A stretch of DNA of 64,000 bases from Lactococcus protaetiae (lineage in GTDB: Bacteria > Bacillota > Bacilli > Lactobacillales > Streptococcaceae): positions 2,046,001-2,110,000 of the forward strand of contig NZ_CP041356.1 in NCBI RefSeq assembly GCF_006965445.1, given 5' to 3'. Position numbers and translations under genes: made by a program. Shown piece after piece: positions 19,734 through 32,045 of this stretch. Positions within the stretch are counted from its first letter, which is position 1. Each line of letters starts with the position of its first letter. A model generated the notes under the pieces. The model made no database searches. It was not told where the DNA came from and saw only the letters and a list, made by a program, of their open reading frames with translations.

Positions 19734-19762
19734 AAAAAGCGGTAGTTAGCCGCTTTAATTAA
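19734..19762 (-). terminator. Terminator of the fru operon
   Basis: On the minus strand, AAAGCGG-CTAACTA-CCGCTTT is followed by TTG and precedes the mgtA control region. It lies about 35 bases after the fruA stop. Confidence 0.75.
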
Positions 19763-19793
19763 TTTTTAAACCAAAATTGTGCTTATTTCAAAC

Positions 19794-21699
19794 TTATTTT
19801 ACTTTCTTCAACGCTCCAAATAAAACTCCTGAAATTACAGCTCCAATCAAGATAAATAAAAGATAAAGTAACGGATTGTTTGTTAGCGCTAAGACAAAGA
19901 TTCCTCCATGAGGTGCCATTAATTTAATATTGGCGAGCCCTGTCAATCCTCCAGCCACAGCTGCACCTACGAAAAATGACGGAATAGCTCTAGCAGGGTC
20001 AGAAGCCGCAAAAGGAATAGAGCCCTCTGTAATGAAAGATAAGCCCATCACAATATTAGTTAAACCAGAATTGCGTTCTTCTTTAGTAAATTTGTTTTTG
20101 AATAAAAGCACTGCTACTGTTGTTGCAAGTGGAGGAACCATACCACCCGCCATTACAGCTGCCATTACAACTGAACCACCATCAGCTACTGTCGCAGCCA
20201 AAGTTCCGGTTGCAAAAATATAGGCTGCTTTATTGATCGGACCTCCGAGGTCAATTGCCATCATTCCCCTACAACCAAGCCGAGTACCAATGCAGATGCA
20301 CCAGATAAACTATTCAAAAAGCTTGATAAACCTGTGTTGATAGCAGCCATTGGTATATTGACAAATAGCATCAAAAATCCAGTAATAAATGTACCGACTA
20401 ACGGATAAATTAATATCGCTTTAATTCCATCCAAAGATTTTGGTAAAGCTTTCGTCCACTTACGAAGTAAAAGAATAACGCCACCAGCTAAGAATCCACC
20501 GACCAAAGCACCAAGAAATCCTGAAGGAATCATCTTTGCAGGGTCAAGGTGACCAAATGCCAATCCTGAAGAAGCCATTGAGCCAGCAACGAACCCGGCT
20601 ACTAAGCCTGGTTTATCCGCAATTGAATTTGCAATAAACCCAGCTAATACAGGGAGCATAAATGCAAATGCTGCTCCTCCTACATTTTTGAAATAAGCTG
20701 CAATTGGATGATAAACACCCAAGTTTGCAAGTTGATCATGAGGTACTCCCATTGCTTGGTCAATTAAGAAAGCCAAAGCGATTAAAATCCCGCCTCCAAC
20801 AACAAAAGGAAGCATTGCGGATACCCCACCCATTAAATGTTTATAAAATGCTTTCCCAAGCCCCGTCGCAGTTTCTGAGCTTTCTTCCTCTGTATTTTCC
20901 CTTCAAATACTGGAGCCTTACCAGAAAGTGCTGTTTCAATCAGAATTTTTGGATTACGAATTGCTTCTGCAACTGGTTTATTTACAAGTTCTTTGCCAGA
21001 AAAACGATTCATTTCTACCTTTTTATCTGCTGCAACGATGACTGCATCTGCTTTTTTAATGTCTTCAGTGGTTAATTTATGATCAATACCGCGTGCACCA
21101 TTAGTTTCGACTTTAATTGCAACATTCATTTGAGCGGCTTGTTTTTTGAGCGCTTCTTCTGCCATGTAAGTATGTGCAATCCCTGTTGTGCAAGCTGTCA
21201 CTGCAACTATATAGTGTTCTGCATTTTTTACTGTTTCTATCTCTTCTGCTTCATTTGATGAAAAAAGTTCTAAAACTTCACGCGGATAGTTAACCGCTTT
21301 CAATTTACTGTTAAAACCATCTTTGAGCAAGAATTTTGAAAGTTGCGCCAATGCTTCTAAATGAGTATCATTAGCACCTTCTGGTGCTGCAATCATGAAA
21401 AATAGATGGACAGGTTGATGGTCAAGCGCTTCATAATCTACCCCTATTTTTGACTTTGCAAAAAGTACAACAGGCTGAGTGACAGCACTGTTCTTACTGT
21501 GTGGCATAGCAATACCCTCACCAAGTCCTGTTGAAGTCTGATGTTCGCGAGCTAGAATCCCTGTTTTAAATGTTTCAAAATCGTTGACATAGCCTTCATC
21601 AACAAGTTTTTGAACCATTTCATCAATAGCAGCAAGTTTGCTTTGCGCTTTAAGGTCAAGAATCATGACCTCAGATTTTAGTAAATCTTTAATTTCCAT
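19794..21699 (-). pseudogene. fruA: Fructose PTS transporter EIIABC, FruA (two frameshifts)
   Basis: A fructose-specific PTS permease that imports fructose as fructose-1-phosphate. In order it has an EIIA domain (phospho-His in GEGIAMPHSKN near 65), an EIIB domain (phospho-Cys in AVTACTTGIAHTYMAEE near 170) and the membrane EIIC domain. The frame breaks at C3 20899-20901 and at C4 20266-20269. Adding one C at each restores F-E-G-E-N-T-E-E-E-S-S and V-V-G-G-M-M-A-I-D and gives 635 residues, the normal size. The start overlaps the fruK stop by about ten bases and has an AAGGAG site. Confidence 0.88.
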
Positions 21700-22615
21700 T
21701 GATTGAAATCTCCTTTATTTCAACTTTTTTATAAATTTCATTAACAAATTCTCGGGTAGGCATATCTTTTGAGAATGCCTTCGCTGTACCACAGGCTATA
21801 GCTTGCCTGAAAGCTCTCAATAAATCTTTTGTTTCATGATATTCCGCTAAAAATCCTGCAACGGTAGAATCCCCTGCACCAATTGAATTTTTCAATTCTC
21901 CTTTGATTCCTTTGGCAAAATATACCACATCACGACTAAAAAGAAGTGCACCATCCCTGCCATCGAAACAATAGCATGCTGTGCCCCATATCTAACAACT
22001 TTTTACCAAATGGTATAATTTCTTCATTTGTTTTCAAAGATGTATTAAATATAGCTTCAAGTTCTTCACGATTGGGTTTGATAAGCAATGGATGATTTTT
22101 AAGAGATTTTAATAATTTTTGACCATCAATATCCAGAACAAAAGAAGCCCTCTGGTCTTTACTCTTTCAATTAATCGTTCATAAAAGTCTTCTCCTAGTG
22201 CTTTTGGAATTGTTCCTGCAAATACAACAATATCATCTGCTTTTAAGTTTTCAAATTTTTGAACGAAAGCTTGTATCTCGCTCTCTTTTAGGGTTGGTCC
22301 AGCAGCATCTAAACTGGTTTCTTCATCTTCTGTTTTGAGCTTCACGTTAATTCTTGTTAAGGAATCAATCGGAGTAAAATCTGATAAAACACCATGTTCA
22401 TTCAGAAATGCTCTAATATACTCTCCTGAAAAACCTCCCAGAAAGCCTAAAGCTGTAGTTGGGCTTTCCATTAAACTCAACATTCGGCTTTCCATAATTC
22501 CTTTGCCTCCAGCCGATACTTGTGTTTGAGAGGTACGGTTAACCTCGCCAAGCGATATTTTTTCATAATTCATAAAATAATCTAAGGCAGGGTTTAATGT
22601 TACTGTGTAAATCAT
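21689..22615 (-). pseudogene. fruK: 1-phosphofructokinase FruK (three frameshifts)
   Basis: The PfkB-family kinase that converts fructose-1-phosphate to fructose-1,6-bisphosphate. The N-terminus MIYTVTLNPALDYF, the VSAGGKG substrate loop and the C-terminal GAGDSTVAGF ATP/catalytic motif are all present but lie in different frames. One C is missing at each of 22148-22150, 21984-21987 and 21955-21957 of the strand shown. Repair gives V-K-T-R-G-A-S-F-V-L-D-I-D-G, L-D-M-G-A-Q-H-A and S-M-A-G-D-G-A-L-L, for 309 residues. It lies between fruR and fruA. Confidence 0.86.
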
Positions 22616-22718
22616 ATTTTTCTTTCTAAAGTACTGCTATCGTTTTCTTGTTATAAAATCAATCGTGTGTCTTGCCAGTTATAGTTAATTATTGACAGTG
22701 CATAATTTTAAAGCAAAA

Positions 22719-23414
22719 TTAGTCTGTCAGCAATTCAAATTCATCTGGCTGTGCAAATTTAATAAAACTCATTTGACCGTTTTTGGATGAATCTGCCAAA
22801 ACATAAGATTTTTGGCTTTGCTTAATGGCTAGAGATTTAACGGCAGCTTCTTCATGGTCTGGTGTCATCGCTCCATGAATTTCATCTATCGCGTTTGCTC
22901 CTATAAACGCAAGGTTAAATTGATAATTTGAAAGCTGAGCTAAAGTTTGGCTGCCGACAATTGCGTCTGTCACTTTTTTTACACGTCCTCCTAACAGATA
23001 AACAATTAGTCTTTCATCTGTTAGTTTGGAAAGATGTGTGACAGAATTTGTCACAACTGTCAAATATTTTTGAGAATGATTGATTAAGTCAGCCAAAATG
23101 CCCGTTGTAGTCCCTGCATCTAAAAAGATAATATCTCCATCTTTTATTTTTAGAAGTGCTTTTGCAGCGATTTTCTCTTTTTCTTGAATGTTTTTGGAAG
23201 TTTTTTCGAAAACACTCAATTCTTCTGTGAGATCTTGTAGAAGTTCTGCTCCTCCGTGTACTCTACGAAGTATTTTCTCTTTTTCTAACTCATTCAAATC
23301 TCTACGGAGAGTTGAAATTGAGCCTTCAATCACAGGAAGTAATTCTTCAATCGTTGCTCGTTTCCTATTTTTTAAATAATCAGTAATATTTTTCTTGCGT
23401 TCATTCGCTAACAT
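22719..23414 (-). CDS. fruR: DeoR-family fructose operon repressor FruR
   Basis: A 231-residue DeoR/GlpR-type regulator. The N-terminal helix-turn-helix (RKKNITDYLKNRKRATIEELLPVIEGSISTLRRDLNELEKE) is followed by the sugar-phosphate-binding domain with DAGTTTGILADLI near residues 97-109. It opens the fru operon and probably responds to fructose phosphates. GGAGGTAAAGA precedes the ATG. The frame is intact, unlike its two downstream neighbours. Confidence 0.9.
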   Translation of the reverse strand: MLANERKKNITDYLKNRKRATIEELLPVIEGSISTLRRDLNELEKEKILRRVHGGAELLQDLTEELSVFEKTSKNIQEKEKIAAKALLKIKDGDIIFLDAGTTTGILADLINHSQKYLTVVTNSVTHLSKLTDERLIVYLLGGRVKKVTDAIVGSQTLAQLSNYQFNLAFIGANAIDEIHGAMTPDHEEAAVKSLAIKQSQKSYVLADSSKNGQMSFIKFAQPDEFELLTD

Positions 23415-23544
23415 TCTTTACCTCCCTCACTTATACTGGAATTAAAATATTGTGGTATAGTCCTACTATAGAGCGGTTTTACATAACTTATAGTTTTTGT
23501 TTTAATGTGTTTAAATATCAAGTTAAAAAATAACTATTTCCTCA

Positions 23545-23558
23545 TGAATTCGTTTACA
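23545..23558 (-). promoter_or_regulatory. CcpA-binding cre site candidate
   Basis: On the minus strand the site reads TGTAAACGAATTCA, a close match to the catabolite responsive element consensus. It begins just downstream of the fru -10 box, a position typical of catabolite repression by CcpA. Confidence 0.65.
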
Positions 23559-23563
23559 GAAAT

Positions 23564-23592
23564 AGTATATCATCATTTTCTTTCAAAATCAA
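23564..23592 (-). promoter_or_regulatory. Promoter of the fru operon
   Basis: TTGATT (23587-23592) and TATACT (23564-23569) on the minus strand are spaced by 17 bases. The leader to fruR is about 140 bases. Confidence 0.65.
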
Positions 23593-23625
23593 CCTAAAAC
23601 TTCCAAAAACTATCATTTTTATTAA

Positions 23626-23668
23626 ATAAAAAAAAGAAATACAAGATAAAGATGTATTTCTTTTTTAC
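23626..23668. terminator. Bidirectional terminator
   Basis: AAAAAAAGAAATACA and TGTATTTCTTTTTT pair around a nine-base loop. It ends the minus-strand amidohydrolase transcript only after modular element E, so that element would be part of the message. Confidence 0.8.
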
Positions 23669-23714
23669 TGAGCTTTCATTTTAAAAATATTTTTTAATTT
23701 TTATCTCTTGATAG

Positions 23715-24229
23715 TTGAAGTGATTACTTCATCAGTAGGAGCTTCTTTCTCTCCTACTGATGTTAGTAGAACGAAAGCAAAGCTTGCCATTTCGCCTTAT
23801 CGCTTTGCCCTTTGCTCTTACTGCTTTAGCAGTTAGCTTCGGATGACCATAGGACATTTGTCCGTTTGCTTAGGGCTAAAGCCCCAAGAGCAAAAGGCAT
23901 TGGCTGTAAGGCACTAGGTGAAACAACTAGCATATCCGTTGCTGCTTTAGCGCAAACGGCTATCCTATAAAGTGCCGATGAACATTTGTCCTCTATCTCT
24001 AAGTCACTAAAGTGACAAGAATAGAGGCAACGCCAAATGGCAATCAAACGGACAGCGGAGCAACGAAGGTGCGTAGACCGTTCGTAGAACGGCGTGCGAA
24101 GTACGTAGCGAGAATCGACAGCGCAGTGAAATGGAGATAGAGCGAATGGACAGCGGAGCGAAGCGGAGATAGTGCTGCTTATCCCTCCACCTTATAGAGG
24201 TGGGGGATTTAGCAGGCACTTGCTTGGTT
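23715..24229. repeat. Modular hairpin element E (class 2)
   Basis: It starts with GAAGTGATTACTTC and a long AGTAGGAG/CTCCTACT hairpin, and ends with CACCTTATAGAGGTG and GGCACTTGCTTGGTTAA. Internal modules include CTGCTTTAGCAG, GGACATTTGTCC, CTAGGTGAAACAACTAG, GTCACTAAAGTGAC, CGTTCGTAGAACG and GTGCGAAGTAC. The stop codon of the neighbouring amidohydrolase lies inside its terminal module. Confidence 0.8.
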
Positions 24230-25362
24230 AAAATATTCTAGTAGGCTTTGAGCAGATTGAATATAGTATTCGACTGCCACAGGGATAACCTCATCTTTAA
24301 CAATCATATCCGAAAAGTGAAGTCCTGAACTACCCGATTGATTAGAGCCAATAAAAGCAAATACACTTGGAGCTTGCTGCCTATAGTTAGCAAAATCCTC
24401 CCAGCACTTGAAGGTTCTGGAACAACAAATGATTGATGCCAGTGCCGAGTGGCTTCGCTCAAAACTCTTGTTAATTCTGGGTCATTATAAGTTAGATCAG
24501 CCTCCATTTTCCAATTGATTTTTGCTGAAACAGCATAAGCTGCCGCTGTGGACCCTATAATTTCTGTAAATCTCTTTTTGGCGTGTTGACGTGTTTCATC
24601 GGAGAATGTACGAATGGTTCCTTCAAACATAGCTTTATCTGGAATAACATTCCATGTGTTTCCAGATTCAATATGAGTCACCGATACTACCGCTGCTTTG
24701 AGTGGCGAAATATTTCTTGAAACAATCTGCTGTAGATTTTGAATAATTGCACTTGTTGCTAAAATAGGGTCTATGCCTTCGTGAGGATATGCGGCATGAC
24801 TGCCACTCCCTACAACATTTACTTCAAACTGCTCAACTGCAGCCATAACTCCTTCTTCACGTAATCCAATAATTCCTGTACCAAGTGTTGGAATATTATG
24901 ATAACCAATAAAAGCCTGCACATCAGAAACAAGACCACTTTCAAGGACTTGTCTGGCTCCTAGCCCGATTTCTTCTGCAGGCTGGAAAATTAATTTGACT
25001 GTTCCTTTAAGTTCTTTTTCGTGTTCTTTTAAAATCTTTGCTGCACCCAAAAGACTTGTCATGTGTAAATCATGACCACAAGCGTGCATTAATCCTTCAT
25101 TTTTTGATGTGAAAGGTAAATCGGTCTGTTCATTGATTGGAAGTGCATCAATATCGGCACGTAGAGCAATGACTGGATTGCCGTTTCCAACTTTTGCAAC
25201 TAGGCCTGTTTTTAAATTTCCATCTAGAATTTCGATATTCCAATCCGTCAATTTTTGTTGGATGAAGGCGGTAGTTTTAAGTTCGTGTTCCGAACGCTCT
25301 GGATGGGCATGAAGATAATGTCTGATTTCTTCCAGTTCTTTATTAAATTTTTCTTCAATCAT
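24209..25362 (-). pseudogene. M20 family amidohydrolase/metallopeptidase (frameshifted)
   Basis: An amidohydrolase of the M20D group (hippurate or N-acyl-amino-acid hydrolase type) with LRADIDALPI, the HACGHDLHMTSLLGAAKIL metal motif, and PAEEIGLGARQVLE. The long frame stops at 24304 in a sequence unlike the family. Adding one C to the C3 at 24400-24402 restores P-S-S-A-G-E-D-F-A-N-Y and extends the protein to 384 residues. The restored end, N-Q-A-S-A-C-stop, is encoded by the terminal module of repeat element E. The start has no clear Shine-Dalgarno sequence. Confidence 0.82.
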
Positions 25363-25377
25363 AACATTTATTTTAAC

Positions 25378-25410
25378 AAAAATAGTGAAGCATTTAACTT
25401 CACTATTTTC
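25378..25410 (-). terminator. Terminator after the oleate hydratase gene
   Basis: AAAATAGTGAAG and CTTCACTATTTT form a 12-bp stem around a seven-base loop, between the oleate hydratase stop and the amidohydrolase start. Confidence 0.75.
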
Positions 25411-25428
25411 AATGATTAGATTTAATTT

Positions 25429-27192
25429 TTAAATCAAGCCAGCATCTTTTAAGACTTCTTCTATGTATGTGCCTTTGAGTTTTTTCAATCCTAACTTCAG
25501 TGCTTGTTTTTTAATAAGTGGCAAATCCATTTCTTCTAGTTTTTTCTTATCTGAGAGATAATATACTGAACCTGCGAGTGCCCGTAAATCATAGGCTGAT
25601 GCATAAACTTCCGGTACTCCTCGGTCAACATCAAGAAGTTGATAGGCGGCTTCCATCGCTGTACGGACAGAATATTCTGTAGTAAATACTGTATCTCTTT
25701 TAGTTTCTGCAAAATTTCCTAGAAAGGCAAGATTGACAGAGTCTTTTGGTACTACAAGTGGACGGTCTCCAGGTTCACGAAGCATAAAGTACGATGTGAT
25801 GAAAGGCATATAAACGGGAATTGTATTCGTATTTTCATGTACAAAATCAGCGATTTCATCAATAGGCATCCCCAGATGATAGAGTAATTCTTGCGTGATT
25901 TCTTCACCTGTGCATTCTTCAATCGGTTTTTTGATGAAATTTCCTTCGATATTGGAGAGTAAACCGTAAACCCAGGTCACAGTTTCTTGGTCTTTTTGTT
26001 CTTTAAAATGTGGCTGACGGTGGGTTGTAAATGATAGCAGCCAATTGGAATCTTTCACTGTGATGATTCCACCTGTGACTACTTTTCCTGAGCGAAGTTC
26101 ACGATGAGTGAGTTTTTCAAAATAAGGTTGGATTTTCAAATTTTTCCATGTGACTGTTGCTGACACAAACCAACTTTCTTTTGGTAAGTTCTGACAGAAA
26201 ACGTCTGGATGACCAAATTCTTGTGACTGTGCTGACAGATTTTTCCAAAGTTTCCATGATCCTCCAAGTTCGTGAGTAATGGGTGCTGGCTCAAGTGGTG
26301 AGCCCTGAGTGGAGCTTTCAGTGATTGAGCCATTAGTGACAAAGACCAAATCATTTTCTGTCAGTGCTGACGAACTTCCGTCAGCAAATTTGATTGTTTT
26401 TGCAACTTTTTTATTTTCTGAAAAGTCAACTTCGATATTTTCTACTTGTGAACCGTAGCGGAAATCAACACCTTGACTTTGTAAATAAGTGATGAGGGGT
26501 TTGACCAACGATTCATATTGATTATACTTGGTAAATTTTAGTGCTGTGAAATCTGGTAAGCCTTTGATATGGTGAATGAAACGCATAATATAACGGCGCA
26601 TTTCAATTGCTGAGTGCCATTTTTCAAAAGCAAACATGGAACACCAGTAGAGCCAGAAATTTGATTCAAAAAATTCTTCTGTAAAGCAATCCTCGATTTT
26701 CTTGCCGACAAGTAGCTCTTCTTTCGTCATAAATAATTTGACAATTTCATCTTGAGCTTTTGGGCTTAATGTAAATTGTCCATCATCGGAAACACGGTGT
26801 CCACGTTTATGAATTATTCGACAATTTGACGAATTAGGATCTTCTCTGTCTAGATAATAAAATTCATCCAAAACGGACGCATTGTCCATTTCGAGTGATG
26901 GAACTGACCTAAAAAGATCCCAAAGGCATTCAAAATGATTTTCCATTTCACGACCACCACGCACAACAAAACCATCGTGAGGAATAAATGAGCCATCTAA
27001 TGAACCACCAGATAACGTAAGCTCTTCCAAGATATGAATGTTCGATCCAGACATTTGTCCATCACGAATGAGAAACACCGCAGCTGCAAGACCCGCAAGA
27101 CCTGCTCCCACAATATAGGCTGATTTTTCTTCGACATTTGCCGGCTTTTTAGGATGCACAAAAGCCTCATAATTTCCATTAGTATAACGCAT
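25429..27192 (-). CDS. Oleate hydratase
   Basis: A 587-residue FAD-dependent oleate hydratase (the family once called 67-kDa myosin-cross-reactive antigen). It adds water to the cis-9 double bond of unsaturated fatty acids, giving 10-hydroxy acids, a detoxification route in lactic bacteria. The N-terminal dinucleotide fold is [19 protein letters not shown] (about 28-46), followed by GGSLDG and the GGREME motif characteristic of this family. A TTG 12 bases upstream would overlap the ribosome binding site GGAGG, so ATG at 27192 is chosen. It stands alone. Confidence 0.93.
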   Translation of the reverse strand: MRYTNGNYEAFVHPKKPANVEEKSAYIVGAGLAGLAAAVFLIRDGQMSGSNIHILEELTLSGGSLDGSFIPHDGFVVRGGREMENHFECLWDLFRSVPSLEMDNASVLDEFYYLDREDPNSSNCRIIHKRGHRVSDDGQFTLSPKAQDEIVKLFMTKEELLVGKKIEDCFTEEFFESNFWLYWCSMFAFEKWHSAIEMRRYIMRFIHHIKGLPDFTALKFTKYNQYESLVKPLITYLQSQGVDFRYGSQVENIEVDFSENKKVAKTIKFADGSSSALTENDLVFVTNGSITESSTQGSPLEPAPITHELGGSWKLWKNLSAQSQEFGHPDVFCQNLPKESWFVSATVTWKNLKIQPYFEKLTHRELRSGKVVTGGIITVKDSNWLLSFTTHRQPHFKEQKDQETVTWVYGLLSNIEGNFIKKPIEECTGEEITQELLYHLGMPIDEIADFVHENTNTIPVYMPFITSYFMLREPGDRPLVVPKDSVNLAFLGNFAETKRDTVFTTEYSVRTAMEAAYQLLDVDRGVPEVYASAYDLRALAGSVYYLSDKKKLEEMDLPLIKKQALKLGLKKLKGTYIEEVLKDAGLI

Positions 27193-27364
27193 ATTATCCT
27201 CCAAATACTCTGATTAACAAAGTATCTATTCTTGATTATGATCTACCATTTGGTAACTCATCATCTTTATTCTGTTGTTATTTTTATCATAATACAATAG
27301 GAAAACGATTGCAAGAGATAATTTTATTTTTTGGACGGTGTGTCTATTTTTGTCTAATGTAAAA

Positions 27365-27395
27365 AAAATACTGACAGATTTTCTGTCAGTAAGTT
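27365..27395. repeat. CTGTCAG inverted pair
   Basis: TACTGACAGATTTTCTGTCAGTA is an inverted pair of the CTGTCAG word with a short loop, lying between the oleate hydratase promoter region and element F. Confidence 0.6.
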
Positions 27396-27421
27396 TTCTT
27401 CAGATTTTAGATTTACAAAAA

Positions 27422-27728
27422 GAAGTCAAGAGTTATTCAGTGAGAGTTTCGTAAAACATTTGTCCATTTTCTCTAGTCGCTATCTCCGCCCTTTGGGCTA
27501 CACTGTCCACACCACGGGTATCCATGCTCACTACGGTGCTGAAGCGCCGAGTCGCAATGGTTCTCGCTAGGTGGCTTAAAGCCACAAGTCGAGTCGCAAA
27601 GCGCTTAGACCCTATGGCAGTCGGACGAAATTCAAGAATTGCCATTTCGCCTTGCTGCTTTAGCAGCTTAGAGCGAATGGATACCCGTGGTGCATCAACA
27701 GCATGAGATAGCCCCCACTTGTTTTGAA
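27422..27728. repeat. Modular hairpin element F (class 1)
   Basis: It begins with GAAGTCAAGAGTTATTCAGT and ends (read inverted) with TCAAAACAAGTGGGGGCTATC. Internal modules include CGCCCTTTGGGC, GGTGCTGAAGCGCC, GTGGCTTAAAGCCAC and CTGCTTTAGCAG. It lies about 45 bases beyond dnaK, past the dnaK terminator. Confidence 0.8.
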
Positions 27729-27768
27729 AAAAAGAAGCACTGACAGACTTATCAGCACTTCTTTTTTC
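27727..27768 (-). terminator. Terminator of the hrcA-grpE-dnaK operon
   Basis: AAAAAAGAAG and CTTCTTTTTT enclose an inner CTGA/TCAG stem. It starts within ten bases of the dnaK stop codon. Confidence 0.85.
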
Positions 27769-27773
27769 AATCA

Positions 27774-29618
<1,845 letters not shown>

Positions 29619-29678
29619 TTATTTTTTAACTATTTTTGTATTTCATAGTTTAGTGTCGTCTCGGACAATTTATATTGC

Positions 29679-30224
29679 TTATTGCGCCACGACGACCATT
29701 GCTGGACGAAGAATACGGTCATGGAGTTTATAGCCTTTTTGGAAAACTTGTGCTACTGTATCCGTTGGATGTTCTTCATCCGCTTCAACGGTTTGAACTG
29801 CCATATGAAAGTTAGGATCAAAAGGTACACCCTCAGCCGCAACTTCTTCAACACCTTCTTCTTTAAGCGCTGCTTTCAGGCTTTCTTGTACCATTTCAAG
29901 TCCTTTTTTAACATCTTCTGTAAGGCCTTCAACAGCAAGGGCACGTTCAAGATTATCAAGTGAAGGCAAGATTTTCTTAGCCAAATCTTGCGAGCGATAT
30001 TTAACAAGTTGAAGACGTTCTTCATTGCCTCGGCGTTGAACATTTTGCATTTCAGCTGACACACGTAAGAATTTATTTTCCCACTCTGAAGCCAACTGTT
30101 GTGCTTCTTCAACTTCGTTGATTTCTTCCTCGACAATATCCTCAAGCGCTTCTTCTGTCAAGCTTTCCTCAACTTGCTCGTTTTCGACTATTTCTTTATT
30201 CTCGTCTTTAATTTCTTCGGACAT
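29679..30224 (-). CDS. grpE: Nucleotide exchange factor GrpE
   Basis: A 181-residue GrpE. The acidic N-terminus forms a coiled coil (about 30-90), followed by [16 protein letters not shown]-like helices and the C-terminal beta domain ending [13 protein letters not shown], the conserved family tail. It exchanges ADP for ATP on DnaK. A strong AAGGAGG site precedes the start, with hrcA about 140 bases upstream and dnaK about 80 bases downstream. Confidence 0.97.
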   Translation of the reverse strand: MSEEIKDENKEIVENEQVEESLTEEALEDIVEEEINEVEEAQQLASEWENKFLRVSAEMQNVQRRGNEERLQLVKYRSQDLAKKILPSLDNLERALAVEGLTEDVKKGLEMVQESLKAALKEEGVEEVAAEGVPFDPNFHMAVQTVEADEEHPTDTVAQVFQKGYKLHDRILRPAMVVVAQ

Positions 30225-30362
30225 ATGCCCTCCTTTATGGTGTGAGATTGACTGTTTAGAAAGAATGAAAATTAGAAATATTTATGGTCTCGCACAAGGT
30301 ACGGATTCCAGATTATATTTATTTTCACTTCCTTCTAGGTGGTTAAACTCAAATATTTTTTA

Positions 30363-31406
30363 TCATTTTCTAATTTCATAATGATTACCATCAAGATAGC
30401 GGTAGTAATCTGTAAGTTTCATCGTCAGCACTTTGGCTACTAAATCCAAGATGGACATAATCCGTTGATAATCCATCTCAACTGGGCCAACCACTGTTAA
30501 AGTACCTAGACCACGATAAGGAATAACAAATTTTTGTGAAATAATCGTTAGATTTTTCATATATTTTTCATCATTATCAAATTTTACTGCACGCATTTCA
30601 TCATTATTCGTGATTTCACGAATCTCATGAAGCATTCTTTCATCATCACTGAATAATTTGTAAAGTTCTGATAGATTTTCTGTTGCATAATCAAAAATAT
30701 TTTTGCGACCTGCAACGGTCAAACGTTCCACAAATAAGTCATTAAAAATTGACTCAAAAAGTTGTAACACCTCACTTGTTACTTTGAAATAGCGTTGAAC
30801 AATTTGCGGAATCTCAGTTCTTAATGTGTAATGAATATCAATCACTTTCTTTCCTACTAATCGTTCTTTGACGAGTTGAGTAAAGACTTGCAAATCTGCT
30901 TCTGTCATGGATTTTGGCAGGATAAATTGATTGGTTCTAACTTCTCCTGTTCCTAACGTAATCACTGATAGTACCGAATGATTATCTAGCATCACCATTT
31001 CAAAAGAAGCTAGGTTTTGTTCACGTTGTGGAACATTCAAAACAAAACTCGTCAATCCTGTCAGTACTGACAAAGTATGCGCTGCTGTTTCAAAAAGGTC
31101 AGATAAGCGATAAAATTCACCATCAAAAGCTTTCATTACTTTAAAAAGGTCATTTTGACTAAATTCTTCAAGCTGAATGACATTTTCAACAAAGTATTTA
31201 TAGCCAGAGATACTTGGAATCCGACCGCTTGATGTGTGTTCTTTTTGGATTAATCCAAGATTTTCAAGCACTTTCATATCATTTCTGATGGTTGCACTTG
31301 ATGCTTGAATACTATCGAGAAGAGCTTTTGAACCAATCGGCGTATGCTCTTTCGCATAGAGTGAAACAATCAGATTTAAGATTTGTCTTTGACGTTCTGT
31401 AATCAT
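30363..31406 (-). CDS. hrcA: Heat-inducible transcription repressor HrcA
   Basis: A 347-residue HrcA. The N-terminal winged helix (TERQRQILNLIVSLYAKEHTPIGSKAL, then SSATIRNDMKVLENLGLI) binds CIRCE. The C-terminal GAF-like domain includes GLGTLTVVGPVEMDYQRI. It represses its own operon and depends on GroEL for activity in known cases. Two CIRCE copies lie upstream. A TGTCAGTACTGACA word is embedded in the coding region near 31063. Confidence 0.97.
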   Translation of the reverse strand: MITERQRQILNLIVSLYAKEHTPIGSKALLDSIQASSATIRNDMKVLENLGLIQKEHTSSGRIPSISGYKYFVENVIQLEEFSQNDLFKVMKAFDGEFYRLSDLFETAAHTLSVLTGLTSFVLNVPQREQNLASFEMVMLDNHSVLSVITLGTGEVRTNQFILPKSMTEADLQVFTQLVKERLVGKKVIDIHYTLRTEIPQIVQRYFKVTSEVLQLFESIFNDLFVERLTVAGRKNIFDYATENLSELYKLFSDDERMLHEIREITNNDEMRAVKFDNDEKYMKNLTIISQKFVIPYRGLGTLTVVGPVEMDYQRIMSILDLVAKVLTMKLTDYYRYLDGNHYEIRK

Positions 31407-31488
31407 ACTGCTCCTTTCTGTCGCAGTGAAGACATTTTGCTAGGTGCTTAGTGTCTCTTTCACTTGCAGAGCATCGTCATTTTCTGAT

Positions 31489-31515
31489 TTAGCACTCTAA
31501 CCCCTCAAGTGCTAA
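31489..31515. promoter_or_regulatory. CIRCE operator 1
   Basis: TTAGCACTC, nine bases, then AAGTGCTAA: one mismatch from the consensus inverted repeat. It lies just downstream of the -10 box, in the hrcA leader. Confidence 0.9.
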
Positions 31516-31522
31516 CAAAGCT

Positions 31523-31551
31523 ATTATAACCCTTTGTTTATTGCTTGTCAA
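31523..31551 (-). promoter_or_regulatory. Promoter of hrcA-grpE-dnaK
   Basis: TTGACA (31546-31551) and TATAAT (31523-31528) on the minus strand have a 17-base spacer and lie between two CIRCE operators. Confidence 0.92.
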
Positions 31552-31568
31552 GAAAAAAGACGTAAAAA

Positions 31569-31595
31569 TTAGCACTCTTTTTACTAGAGTGCTAA
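31569..31595. promoter_or_regulatory. CIRCE operator 2
   Basis: TTAGCACTC, nine bases, then GAGTGCTAA: a perfect CIRCE upstream of the -35 box. Together with operator 1 it brackets the promoter. Confidence 0.95.
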
Positions 31596-31622
31596 TTTGT
31601 TATTTATATGCTTTATTCTTTG

Positions 31623-32027
31623 CTACATCAGGCGAAGTTCTCTTGATGTCTGCCAAATATTCATTAGCGTAATGATGATGACAGCAATAACAAAAGCATT
31701 CTCAAATCTAATCTCATGACTGACAAACAATATGACGTAATCCAAAAGCAAGAAAGCTGTGATAATTTCTAACAAAACAAAAGTCACGCGCCAAAATTTA
31801 ATCAGAAGAAAAATTAAAAGTGCAAAAAGTGCAAGATAAAGCAAATTTTGCCAGGCTGTCAGTGCTGACAGAATCTGGTCAGTAAGTAATTTAACATTTA
31901 CAAAAATATTATTTAAAAAATGAGTGAAAAAATTGTCGTGTTTTACTAATATTTTAATCATTTCGACAGTAGCATAGATGAAAAGTGCCACATTAGCGTA
32001 GAGTAACAACCATACTTTACTGAACAT
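31623..32027 (-). CDS. Membrane protein of unknown function
   Basis: A 134-residue protein with about four hydrophobic helices (roughly residues 5-25, 48-80, 83-105 and 110-125). I do not recognise the family. The frame opens at a TTG (32042), but AAAGGA is six bases before the ATG at 32027, which is the better start. The end of repeat element G lies less than 20 bases upstream, so either the promoter is within the element or transcription reads through it. The coding region contains the inverted pair TGTCAGTGCTGACAG. Confidence 0.65.
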   Translation of the reverse strand: MFSKVWLLLYANVALFIYATVEMIKILVKHDNFFTHFLNNIFVNVKLLTDQILSALTAWQNLLYLALFALLIFLLIKFWRVTFVLLEIITAFLLLDYVILFVSHEIRFENAFVIAVIIITLMNIWQTSRELRLM

Positions 32028-32045
32028 CTCCAGTCCTTTCAAAAT

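Noticed and set aside
19794-22615. Genuine loss of fructose use through pseudogene formation
   Set aside because: All five lesions are single C losses in C runs, identical in type to those in rnr and rsmF, with no other stop codons, so sequence error is the simpler reading; kept as an open possibility in the findings.
23715-24229. Insertion sequence or transposon
   Set aside because: There is no transposase gene or remnant in any element, and the two ends are not inverted repeats of each other.
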